Shown here: positions 1 through 6,035 of the stretch, piece by piece
How positions within the stretch are numbered: the stretch's first letter is position 1
Layout: every line of letters starts with the position of its first letter
Source of the DNA: Nocardioides sp.
GTDB lineage: Bacteria; Actinomycetota; Actinomycetes; Propionibacteriales; Nocardioidaceae
Length of the DNA: 9,503 nt
Assembly: GCA_030145945.1 (NCBI GenBank)
Contig: JASLDK010000200.1
Coordinates: forward strand, 1 to 9,503
Direction: 5' to 3'
Notes under the pieces: model-generated
Told to the model about the DNA's origin: nothing
The model's input: only the letters and a program-made list of their open reading frames with translations
Database searches by the model: none
Program-made: the position numbers and the translations under genes

Positions 1-979
1 TGTCCAACCTGGTGATGGGTGCGGCTTTCCCGATTGCTGAGTGGGGCCGGTGGTGGTTGTACTCGTGGACCCATGCTGGCAGAGCTGCGAGTCGCGCTGA
101 TTCGGAGTTGTAGAACTTCTTGAACGCCCATCCCTCAGCGAGGGTGCGGTGGAAGCGCTCGATCTTCCCGTTGGTCTGGGGTCGGTAGGGCCGGGTCTTC
201 TTCGCAGTGATTCCCAGGTCGGCGCAGGTGTCGCGCCAGAGGTTGGATCGGTAGCAGCTGCCGTTGTCGCTGAGCACGCGTTGCACGGTGACGCCGCGCT
301 CGGCGAACCAGGCGACCGCGTTCTTGAGGACCTCGGTCGCGGTCTCCTTGGTCTCGTCGTCACGGGCCTCGACGTAGGCGACGCGGGAGTGGTCGTCAAT
401 GACCGTGTGGAGGTAGCAGGTGCCGATCAGCGGGTTTCGGTACTGGTTGCGGGGCTTGTCGGGCGTGGCAGCCCTGTTCTTCTGGCCTTGCTGGCGGCCG
501 ACGTAGCGCCAGCCGCCGCCGTCAGGGACCTTGCCGAGCTTCTTGACGTCGACGTGGAGCAGATCGCCCGGCGCCTCATGCTCGTAACGGCGAATCAGTT
601 CACCGGTGGCGCGGTCGAGGTGGGACAGACGGTTGAGCCGGCACCGCACCAGGACCGCGTGCACGGTCGATGCCGGCATGCCGAGTCGGTCGGCGATCTC
701 GACTGGGCCCAACCGCTGCTTCCAGCGCAGGTGCACGATCTTGCGCACGGCCGGTGCTGGCGTCCGGTTCGGCTGCCGATGTGGCGCCGAGGACCTGTCG
801 AACATGCCGTCCGGACCTTCTTCGCGGTAGCGGTCGGCCCACTTCGTGGCGGTCTTCCACGTCACGTCGTAGCGTTCGGCGGCTCGCGCTGGCGTCCAAC
901 CGTGGTCGACGATCAGACGCGCGAGCCGGAGACGGGCGCGAGGAGTCAGGGCAGCGTTGGCATGGGTAGCGTGGGACAT
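1..979 (-). CDS. IS481-family transposase, 3' end beyond left edge
   Basis: DDE transposase that cuts and joins insertion-sequence ends. The minus-strand frame is open from an ATG at 979 to the window edge, 326 codons, so only the C-terminal tail is missing. The N-terminus (about residues 11-65) is a helix-turn-helix DNA-binding region with motifs GWTPARAAERYDV and TWKTATKWADRYREEG. A second HTH-like stretch lies around GPVEIADRLGMPASTVH. The integrase-core catalytic triad can be placed: D144 in HVDVKKLG, D238 in LSDNGSCY and E274 in NGKIERFHRTL, giving the classical D-35-E spacing. The tail HHRPHSAIGKAAPITRL is typical of IS481 elements. I chose the ATG at 979 because AAGGAGG lies 5 nt upstream. 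No frameshift or stop is seen, so the gene appears intact as far as visible. It points towards the window edge, away from the catabolic genes. Confidence 0.93.
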   Translation of the reverse strand, partial: MSHATHANAALTPRARLRLARLIVDHGWTPARAAERYDVTWKTATKWADRYREEGPDGMFDRSSAPHRQPNRTPAPAVRKIVHLRWKQRLGPVEIADRLGMPASTVHAVLVRCRLNRLSHLDRATGELIRRYEHEAPGDLLHVDVKKLGKVPDGGGWRYVGRQQGQKNRAATPDKPRNQYRNPLIGTCYLHTVIDDHSRVAYVEARDDETKETATEVLKNAVAWFAERGVTVQRVLSDNGSCYRSNLWRDTCADLGITAKKTRPYRPQTNGKIERFHRTLAEGWAFKKFYNSESARLAALPAWVHEYNHHRPHSAIGKAAPITRLD

Positions 980-1042
980 GAAGGCCTCCTTCGGTGGCGG
1001 AGCGGTTTCTAGACAGCTCCACTCCACACCGGGGAGGCCTTC
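980..1042 (-). promoter_or_regulatory. Hairpin enclosing the transposase ribosome-binding site
   Basis: Arms 980-989 (gaaggcctcc) and 1033-1042 (ggaggccttc) are perfect 10-nt inverted repeats. After a small internal loop a second stem pairs ggtg 993-996 with cacc 1027-1030. The Shine-Dalgarno AAGGAGG (985-991, minus strand) lies largely inside the outer stem, directly before the ATG at 979. If the transcript starts upstream of 1042, ribosome access would be reduced, a control known for several insertion sequences. Folding and function are inference. Confidence 0.5.
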
Positions 1043-1044
1043 GT

Positions 1045-1053
1045 CCTACTACA
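1045..1053 (-). repeat. Candidate outer end of the IS481 element
   Basis: On the minus strand TGTAGTAGG begins at 1053, 74 nt before the transposase start. IS481 ends usually begin with TGT, so this is a plausible terminal inverted repeat. A second TGT (TGTCTAGAAACC, 1004-1015) lies nearer the gene. The partner end is outside the window, so neither can be proven. Confidence 0.25.
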
Positions 1054-1133
1054 GGTCAGATCGTGTCGTCGCAGGATCTCGACCAACGTGCCTGGGCATC
1101 ACACCTAGGTCAGAGAGCGGGATCGACTGTCAA

Positions 1134-1176
1134 TGGCCAGGTTGCGGTCCCCGCTGGTGGCCAACTGAAAGTCCCC
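1134..1176. repeat. IS21 terminal direct repeats
   Basis: Two copies of TGGCCA-N7-GTCCCC, at 1134-1152 and 1158-1176, offset by 24 nt. Such multiple short repeats just inside the tip are the usual transposase-binding layout of IS21-family ends. Confidence 0.7.
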
Positions 1177-1224
1177 ACCCCTCGCTGATGTTCAGTGGGT
1201 CTTGAGTCGGGTTCCTCCGTTCGC

Positions 1225-1462
1225 TCAGGCTTGCTTCATTCGGTAGGAGTCGCCGTCGGTGACGACGGTGTGGCAGTGGTGCACGAGCCGGTCGAGCTTG
1301 CTGACCGCGGTAGTGTGCTCAGAACAGTTAGGAACCGTCCCCAGGACTCGAACGGCCAGTGGGGTGCGATGCCGAGCGATCTTCGTTCGTAGGCGGCTGC
1401 GACGAACCGGAACAGCGGCTGGCGCCGGTGTCGTCGAAAGGTGCGAGCCCGAGCTCGTCAAC
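1225..1462 (-). pseudogene. istB: istB (IS21 helper ATPase) C-terminal fragment, frameshifted
   Basis: The DnaA/IstB-like AAA+ ATPase assists IS21 transposition. Three consecutive pieces of its C-terminal region are readable in three different minus-strand frames. Segment one (1421-1462) reads VDELGLAPFDDTGA and covers the Walker-B-like VDE. Segment two (1329-1418) includes LFRFVAAAYERRSLG and PHWPFESWGRFL. Segment three (1225-1320) reads EHTTAVSKLDRL, VHHCHTVV, TDGDSYRMKQA and then TGA. The joins at 1419-1420 and 1321-1328 shift the frame, so no functional IstB can be made. The P-loop half is missing. Assignment rests on recognition of IstB motifs (LDRLxHH, GDSYR), not on a database search. 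Confidence 0.8.
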
Positions 1463-1482
1463 CTATGTGGACATCCACATAG
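1463..1482. repeat. Near-perfect 20-nt palindrome at the IS21 remnant boundary
   Basis: CTATGTGGA-CA-TCCACATAG: two 9-nt arms around a 2-nt centre. A looser outer pair GCTCG 1453-1457 / CGAGC 1485-1489 surrounds it. It is less GC-rich than its surroundings and lies 49 nt past the amidohydrolase stop, just where istB homology ends. It could be a repressor operator, a terminator without a T-run, or a recombination scar. The remaining spacer up to 1531 shows nothing recognisable. Confidence 0.5.
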
Positions 1483-1531
1483 TTCGAGCCATTGGCCTAC
1501 GCCCAGGATGCCGCCGAGGGGCTCAACAGGA

Positions 1532-2914
1532 TCAGGACGTGAAGCGGGGATCACCTGTGCGGAAGGTCGCGACGACGAGGTCGGCTGACGGCGCGGTGAG
1601 GGCGTCCTGGAGCGGAGCGTCGAGCAGGACGAGGTCCGCCGGCGCGCCCGGTTCCACTCGGCGGGGGTGGCTGCCCGGTGCGTCCGCGGCGGTGAGGTAG
1701 CCCCGAAGGGACTGGGCAGCGGCGACCCGTTCGCTGCTGCCGACGGGGGCTCCGGTGCGGCTGCGCCGGTCGGAGGCTGCGGCGATGACCGCCCAGGGGT
1801 CGAGCGTGCCGTAGGGGGAGTCGCTCGACGCGACCGTGGGGATGCCCTCGGCGAGCAGGCTGGCGTAGGGGTAGAGGAGGTCGACGTCGCGGCGGTCGAC
1901 ATCGGCGAGGTAGGCGTCGCCACGGTCGTGGACGAACCACGGTTGGCTGACGACCCGGAGGCCGAGCAGGTGGATCGTCGACCGGCATTCAGCGGGTACG
2001 ACCGCAGCATGCTCGATGCGGTCGCCGACGATGCTGCCCACCTCGTCGAGGACGGCGAGCGTCAGGACGAGTGACTCGCGGGTGACACAGTGGACGGCGA
2101 CCGCGCGACCGCCGGCGTGGCAGGCGGCCACGGTGGTGCGCAGCTCGTCGTACGACGGGAGGTCGTGGTCGCGGAGCAGGAGCTTGCGTGGGCCCGTCCG
2201 CAGCCCGTGAGGGGGCAGCCAGCCGTCCGGCGCGCCGAGCAGGGTCACCTCGGCGCGGATGTCACGGCGGGTCACCGCGTCGGTGAGGAGGGCGATCCGG
2301 TCCGGGGTGAGATCCGGGGTCGCGTCGGTCACTCCTGTGATGCCGTACCGGTCCAGGTCGTCGCCGACCAGGGACAGGTCTACGGGCTCCGTCGGTAGGG
2401 CGCCCCGCAGCCGGTCGTCATACCGCCACAGCCGGCCGTTGGGCCGACCATCCGGGCCTCTCTCGACGTCGGGGGTGTCGTCGAGAGCGGTCGCCACCAC
2501 CTCCAGGGCGCGCGAGTTCAGCATCCACAGCCCGCCGCTCCGGTGCTGGACACGCACCGGCCGGTCGGGTACAGCCCGGTCGAGGACGTCGCGATCGAGC
2601 GGTCCGGCCACCGACTCGTAGTAGCCGACGCCACGGATCCAACCGGTGCCCGGTGCCCTCGCCAAGCGGCCGCGGAGCGCGTCGAGGTCCGGCGTCGCAG
2701 TGGGCGAGCAGTCGACGGACGTACCGACGGCCGCCGTGGCGGCGAGATGCACATGATGGTCGTGCAGCCCCGGCAGCAGCGCGCCGCCGCGCCCGTCGAT
2801 CACCCGATCACAGCCCCGGAGCCGGGTTCCGACCTCGGCCACGACACCGTTGGCGATGCGGACGTCTGCACGCCGGTCGTCCACCTCGACGTCGCGCAGC
2901 ATCCAGCCCGTCAC
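1532..2914 (-). CDS. YtcJ-like metal-dependent amidohydrolase (Amidohydro_3)
   Basis: Predicted metallo-hydrolase of the amidohydrolase superfamily that would cleave an amide, lactam or related C-N bond; the substrate is unknown. The 460-residue protein has the N-terminal beta-strand region (VDDRRADVRIANGVVAEVG) followed by the metal-binding DxHxH signature in LPGLHDHHVHL (H54, H56). Further candidate ligands are K244 (GPRKLLL, matching the carboxylated-lysine position), H275 (AVAVHCV), H302 (RIEHAA) and D365 (ASSDSPYG). The C-terminal PGAPADLVLLD is the strand common to the family. No signal peptide is seen, so it should be cytoplasmic. I chose the GTG at 2914 because it forms a 4-nt GTGA overlap with the CoA-transferase stop, implying translational coupling; the same frame stays open further upstream inside that gene. 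An ATG at 2902 is an alternative start. A CoA-transferase partner suggests it acts on a CoA-pathway intermediate, but that is inference. Confidence 0.85.
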   Translation of the reverse strand: MTGWMLRDVEVDDRRADVRIANGVVAEVGTRLRGCDRVIDGRGGALLPGLHDHHVHLAATAAVGTSVDCSPTATPDLDALRGRLARAPGTGWIRGVGYYESVAGPLDRDVLDRAVPDRPVRVQHRSGGLWMLNSRALEVVATALDDTPDVERGPDGRPNGRLWRYDDRLRGALPTEPVDLSLVGDDLDRYGITGVTDATPDLTPDRIALLTDAVTRRDIRAEVTLLGAPDGWLPPHGLRTGPRKLLLRDHDLPSYDELRTTVAACHAGGRAVAVHCVTRESLVLTLAVLDEVGSIVGDRIEHAAVVPAECRSTIHLLGLRVVSQPWFVHDRGDAYLADVDRRDVDLLYPYASLLAEGIPTVASSDSPYGTLDPWAVIAAASDRRSRTGAPVGSSERVAAAQSLRGYLTAADAPGSHPRRVEPGAPADLVLLDAPLQDALTAPSADLVVATFRTGDPRFTS

Positions 2915-4164
2915 GAGAGCACTCGGTGGTTGTCCGCGCCGAGCGGGGCGGCGGTCGCCGTCGGTCGGCGCGCGACGGGTGCGGCGACGGGCACTGTGGT
3001 GCCGTCGATGGCGAGGCGCCACTCGGCTCCGTCGGGCTCGACGCGGTGGGGTGGCGAGGCGCCCTGGGCGGCGTGCTGGGCGACGTGGTGCATCGAGACG
3101 TCGAGCAGCCGCGCCTCGCCGTCCGCGAGGGCAGCCGACACTGCCGCTGCAGCCGCGGCGCCGGTGAGCGGATCTGCGATCGCGTCGCCGACGGGCATCG
3201 GCCCGTCGGCATCGGGGACGAACAGGCCCGCGCCGCTGGCGATGTCATCGCCGAAGCCGACCGCTGTGTCCTCGCGTCCTCGCGCGGTGATCGACAGCCA
3301 GGTCGTGCCACCGTCGACGGTCTCCTCGGCAGACAGGCCCAGCCGTGCCAGCGCCCGCGGCCGCGACGCCTCGATGACGACGTCGCTGGAGAGCGCGAGA
3401 CGCGCGAGCCGGGCTCGGTCGCCGGAGTCGCCGAAGTCGAGGGCGACCATGCGCTGGCCGGCGTGCAGCAGGTCGAAGAAGGCCGCGGAGCCCCGGCGCG
3501 CGCCGTCCGGGCGCTGCCAGGACTCGACCTTGGTCACCTCGGCGCCGCTCAGTTGGAGCAGGTGGGCACAGAGTGGACCGGCCCACAAGGACGACAGGTC
3601 CAGGACGCGGATCGGTCGACCGCCACGCTCTGACGCGATGGCGCGGCGTCGGACGAGGACCGGTGGCCTGGGCGGGGTGGCCTCGGCAGGATCGATGGCT
3701 GCCGCGGGGAGGTCGAGGAGCCGGCCGCGCTGCGCCACCTCGGCAGTCGTACGACGCGACGCCCAGGCGATCACCGCGTGCCACGGATCCTCCGCCGCCG
3801 CGTCGTCCTCGACGAGAGCGGGGATCAGGTGTCGGTCCTCCTGCCGGGCCAGGGAGAGGCCCCACCAGCCGTCAGCGGTCCGGATCGGGCGGAAGGCGTC
3901 GCCGCACGATCGGGGACCGTTGCGGGAGAGCCCCGCACAGGCGGCGCGCTCGGCCAAGAGCTCGGTGCCCGGCAGGTCGGGGAGCTCGCCGGTGCGCTCG
4001 TGCGTGGTGCGAGCGAGCGAGCCCAGCGCGTCGAGAACGACCGTCGCGGGGCGGCCCGGGGAGAGGAGGGGCGGGCCGGTCCGGCTGCCGGTGAGGGCCA
4101 TCGCCCCCGAGGCCGCCCAGACGGCCGCGTGCCGGGCGGCGTCCGAGGTGAGCATCGAGGTCAC
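2911..4164 (-). CDS. Class III (CaiB/BaiF-like) CoA-transferase, permuted domain order
   Basis: Predicted to move CoA between acyl-CoA and a carboxylic acid; substrate unknown. 417 residues. The usual N-terminal CaiB motif (RVLDLSSLWAGPLCAHLL, then GAEVTKVES and RPDGARRG) appears only at about residue 186. Residues 10-165 look like what normally follows it: WAASGAMALTG, then FRPIRTADGWWGLSL and the AVIAWASRRTTAEV helix. The candidate catalytic aspartate is D331 in ADPLTG, followed by LLDVSMHHVA. I recall similar rearranged proteins in actinobacteria, so this is probably a real subfamily, not an assembly artefact. Start: the GTG at 4164 lies 6 nt after a TATACT box, fitting leaderless translation. 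An ATG at 4155 and a GTG at 4227 (inside the terminator hairpin) are less likely. The stop overlaps the amidohydrolase start. Confidence 0.85.
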   Translation of the reverse strand: MTSMLTSDAARHAAVWAASGAMALTGSRTGPPLLSPGRPATVVLDALGSLARTTHERTGELPDLPGTELLAERAACAGLSRNGPRSCGDAFRPIRTADGWWGLSLARQEDRHLIPALVEDDAAAEDPWHAVIAWASRRTTAEVAQRGRLLDLPAAAIDPAEATPPRPPVLVRRRAIASERGGRPIRVLDLSSLWAGPLCAHLLQLSGAEVTKVESWQRPDGARRGSAAFFDLLHAGQRMVALDFGDSGDRARLARLALSSDVVIEASRPRALARLGLSAEETVDGGTTWLSITARGREDTAVGFGDDIASGAGLFVPDADGPMPVGDAIADPLTGAAAAAAVSAALADGEARLLDVSMHHVAQHAAQGASPPHRVEPDGAEWRLAIDGTTVPVAAPVARRPTATAAPLGADNHRVLS

Positions 4165-4170
4165 AGCCCA

Positions 4171-4176
4171 AGTATA
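4171..4176 (-). promoter_or_regulatory. -10 box (TATACT) of a leaderless promoter
   Basis: TATACT on the minus strand stands out in a very GC-rich spacer. It ends 6 nt before the GTG at 4164, so the transcript would begin at or next to the start codon. Leaderless mRNAs are common in actinobacteria. No convincing -35 box is visible. It would drive the CoA-transferase/amidohydrolase pair separately from the upstream operon. Confidence 0.55.
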
Positions 4177-4212
4177 CGGAGCGGCCGCGACCTCGACCGG
4201 GGCGATGCGGCG

Positions 4213-4260
4213 GGGCCGGGTGTTCACCGAGGGGCGGCCGCGTCGGTGAACACCCGGTCC
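4213..4260 (-). terminator. Strong hairpin after the aldehyde dehydrogenase stop
   Basis: Perfect 15-nt arms 4216-4230 (CCGGGTGTTCACCGA) and 4243-4257 (TCGGTGAACACCCGG) around a 12-nt loop. The stem extends to 18 pairs with one G-U at the base. It begins 1 nt after the aldehyde dehydrogenase TGA (4262-4264). There is no T-run, which is usual for high-GC actinobacterial terminators. Confidence 0.75.
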
Positions 4261-4261
4261 G

Positions 4262-5716
4262 TCACAGCCCCTGCAGCACCTTGGTCTCGAGGTACGGGAG
4301 CAGGCCTTCCACGCCGCCCTCGCGGCCGACGCCGGATTGCTTGTATCCGCCGAACGGCTGCGAGAGGCACATGCTCCAGGAGTTCACGCTGATCTGGCCA
4401 GTGCGGATCCGCCGGGCGATCCTCTCGGCCAACGCGAGATCGGCGGCGAAGACGGCGCCGGACAGCCCGAACTCGGAGTCGTTCGCGATCTCGACGGCCT
4501 CATCGATCTCGTCGAAGGGGATCAAAACGACCACCGGGCCGAAGATCTCCTCGCGGGCGATGCGCATCGAGTTGCTCACGTCGGCGAAGACCGTGGGTTC
4601 GACGAACCAGCCGGTCTCCACGTCGGTGGGCTTGCCGCCACCGATCACCAGACGCGCTCCTTCGTCCTTGCCGATCTGGATGTACTCCTCGACCCGGTCT
4701 CGTTGGCTCTCTGACACCAACGGGCCGAGCGCGGTCCCGGGGTCGGCCGGATCTCCGCACCTCCAGGTCGCCAGGCTCTCGCGCAGGGCGGCGACGAGCT
4801 CGTCCTGCCGTGCGCGAGGAACGAGGACACGCGTCAGCGCCGCGCACACCTGGCCGGAGTGCCCGAAGCTGGCGCCGAGCAGGGTCGGAAGGACGTCCTC
4901 GAGAGGGATGTCGTCCGCGATGACCGCGGCCGACTTGCCGCCGAGCTCGAGGGTGACGTTGCGAACAGTGCTGCTGCACAGCTCCATGATGCGCTTCCCG
5001 GCCACGGTGCTCCCGGTGAAGGCGACCTTGTCGATCCCGGGATGCCGGACCAGGTGCTCGCCTGCTTCGCGACCGCCGGGCACGATGTTGATGACCCCGG
5101 GCGGGAACCCGGCGGCGTCGAAGGCCTCGGCCAGGATCATGACGCTCATGGGACACTCGGGAGACGGCTTCAGCACGACCGTGCATCCCGCCACGAGCGC
5201 AGGTGCGCACTTCAGCAGAGCTCCGATCGGAGGCCCGTTCCACGGGATGATCGCCGCCACGACCCCGACCGGCTCGTGGATCACGCGGACCTTCGAACCG
5301 ACGCTGCCAGGCCGCGTCTCCTCGAAGGCGAACTTCTCGCCCAGCTCGATGGCGTCGTCGAGGACCAGGGTGGCCATGCCCATGAAGGACTCGCTCACCG
5401 CGCTGGGCGCACCTATCTCGGCGGTGAAGGCGCTCTCCATGGCGGGCAGCCGCTGAGCGACCTCGTCGCGGAGGCGCCGCAGGTAGGTGAGGCGCTCCTG
5501 GGGAGCCAGGTCCGCCCATCCGCCGTCGTCGAAGGCGGCACGGGCGGCGGCCACCGCCGTGTCGATGTCGGCGGCCTGGCCGTCGGGGACGGTCGCGATC
5601 CTCCTCTCGGTCACCGGTGACACGACGGAGATCACCGCCTCGGACGACGGCGCTCGCCATGCACCTCCGACGAAGAACGAGTCGAAGCTCCGGATGGACT
5701 CGCACTCAACGGTCAC
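4262..5716 (-). CDS. NAD(P)-dependent aldehyde dehydrogenase
   Basis: Oxidises an aldehyde to a carboxylic acid with NAD(P)+ in the cytoplasm. 484 residues, the normal family length. All core ALDH motifs are present: IPWNGP with the oxyanion-hole Asn N160, the cofactor-binding VLKPSPECP and FTGSTVAGK, the general base E257 in LELGGK, and the nucleophile C291 in GQVCAA. E257 and C291 are separated by the usual 34 positions. The C-terminal IFGPVVVLIPF and PFGGYKQSGVGREGG are also intact. It resembles the actinobacterial AldA/CddD-like ALDHs, but I cannot fix a substrate. The GTG at 5716 is preceded by AGGTGG at a 6-nt spacing and overlaps the EthD gene stop by 11 nt, so the two are co-translated. 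Context as the step after the alcohol dehydrogenase suggests its substrate is the product of that enzyme. Confidence 0.93.
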   Translation of the reverse strand: MTVECESIRSFDSFFVGGAWRAPSSEAVISVVSPVTERRIATVPDGQAADIDTAVAAARAAFDDGGWADLAPQERLTYLRRLRDEVAQRLPAMESAFTAEIGAPSAVSESFMGMATLVLDDAIELGEKFAFEETRPGSVGSKVRVIHEPVGVVAAIIPWNGPPIGALLKCAPALVAGCTVVLKPSPECPMSVMILAEAFDAAGFPPGVINIVPGGREAGEHLVRHPGIDKVAFTGSTVAGKRIMELCSSTVRNVTLELGGKSAAVIADDIPLEDVLPTLLGASFGHSGQVCAALTRVLVPRARQDELVAALRESLATWRCGDPADPGTALGPLVSESQRDRVEEYIQIGKDEGARLVIGGGKPTDVETGWFVEPTVFADVSNSMRIAREEIFGPVVVLIPFDEIDEAVEIANDSEFGLSGAVFAADLALAERIARRIRTGQISVNSWSMCLSQPFGGYKQSGVGREGGVEGLLPYLETKVLQGL

Positions 5717-6035
5717 TGGGCACCACCTGGTGCGCCGTGACCGGGAACGCTGCGAAGTGGTCCGCGAAGAGGGCGGCATCCTCCACCGCACGAGCCATCT
5801 GCTCGCTGCCCATCGCCGCCTCTCCGGCGGCGACGGAAGGAAACTGCATCACGACGAAGCCGTCCGGATCCGATGTCAGCCGCTCCGGGTCCTCGCCGGC
5901 GATGTAGATGTCGTAGGCCTCGATCCCGGGAAGGGCGGATCCGAGCGGTGCGTGGACCTCCAGCCAGTGCTCGCGAAACTGCTCGTAGCTGCGGTCGAGT
6001 CTGCGAAAGACCTGGAAGAGGAGGGTGTGGGTCAC
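5706..6035 (-). CDS. EthD-domain small protein
   Basis: 109-residue member of the EthD/dimeric alpha-beta barrel family, named after the ethR-ethABCD ether-degradation genes of Rhodococcus. The family signature is clear near the N-terminus: FRRLDRSYEQFREHWLEVHAPLGSALPGIEAYDIYI. The hydrophobic C-terminal FVVMQFPS and EDAALFADHF complete the ferredoxin-like fold. No catalytic role is established for most members; they occur beside oxidation enzymes. The GTG at 6035 overlaps the alcohol dehydrogenase TGA as GTGA. The C-terminus overlaps the aldehyde dehydrogenase start. It therefore sits as a coupled middle gene between the two dehydrogenases. Translation probably depends on ribosomes finishing the dehydrogenase gene, which here carries a premature stop. 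Confidence 0.85.
   Translation of the reverse strand: MTHTLLFQVFRRLDRSYEQFREHWLEVHAPLGSALPGIEAYDIYIAGEDPERLTSDPDGFVVMQFPSVAAGEAAMGSEQMARAVEDAALFADHFAAFPVTAHQVVPSDR

Larger units (their letters stand above)
1128..1462 (-). mobile_element. IS21-family remnant (one end plus istB C-terminus)
   Basis: A decayed piece of an IS21-type element. It holds one terminus, beginning TGTCAATGGCCAG at 1128, with two internal terminal repeats, and the C-terminal third of the helper ATPase gene istB. The transposase gene istA and most of istB are absent: recognisable istB coding starts abruptly at 1462, next to a palindrome. The remnant lies between the 3' end of the amidohydrolase gene and the IS481 element, so it probably marks an old insertion or deletion boundary of the catabolic cluster. 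Confidence 0.75.

Noticed and set aside
149..1012. 287-codon plus-strand frame
   Set aside because: It is antisense to the IS481 transposase, whose catalytic residues are clear on the minus strand.
1054..1127. Spacer between the putative IS481 end and the IS21 terminus
   Set aside because: No gene, repeat or promoter could be supported in it.
1341..1354. tRNA-like CCGTTCGAGTCCTGG on the minus strand
   Set aside because: It encodes the PFESW motif of the istB remnant. No cloverleaf or acceptor stem surrounds it.
2543..4249. 568-codon open frame on the plus strand
   Set aside because: It lies opposite the CoA-transferase and amidohydrolase genes, has low-complexity Arg/Ala/Ser/Pro composition and no domain. 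It is a mirror frame typical of high-GC DNA.
4281..5456. 391-codon plus-strand frame
   Set aside because: Antisense to the aldehyde dehydrogenase, with no recognisable domain and poor codon logic.
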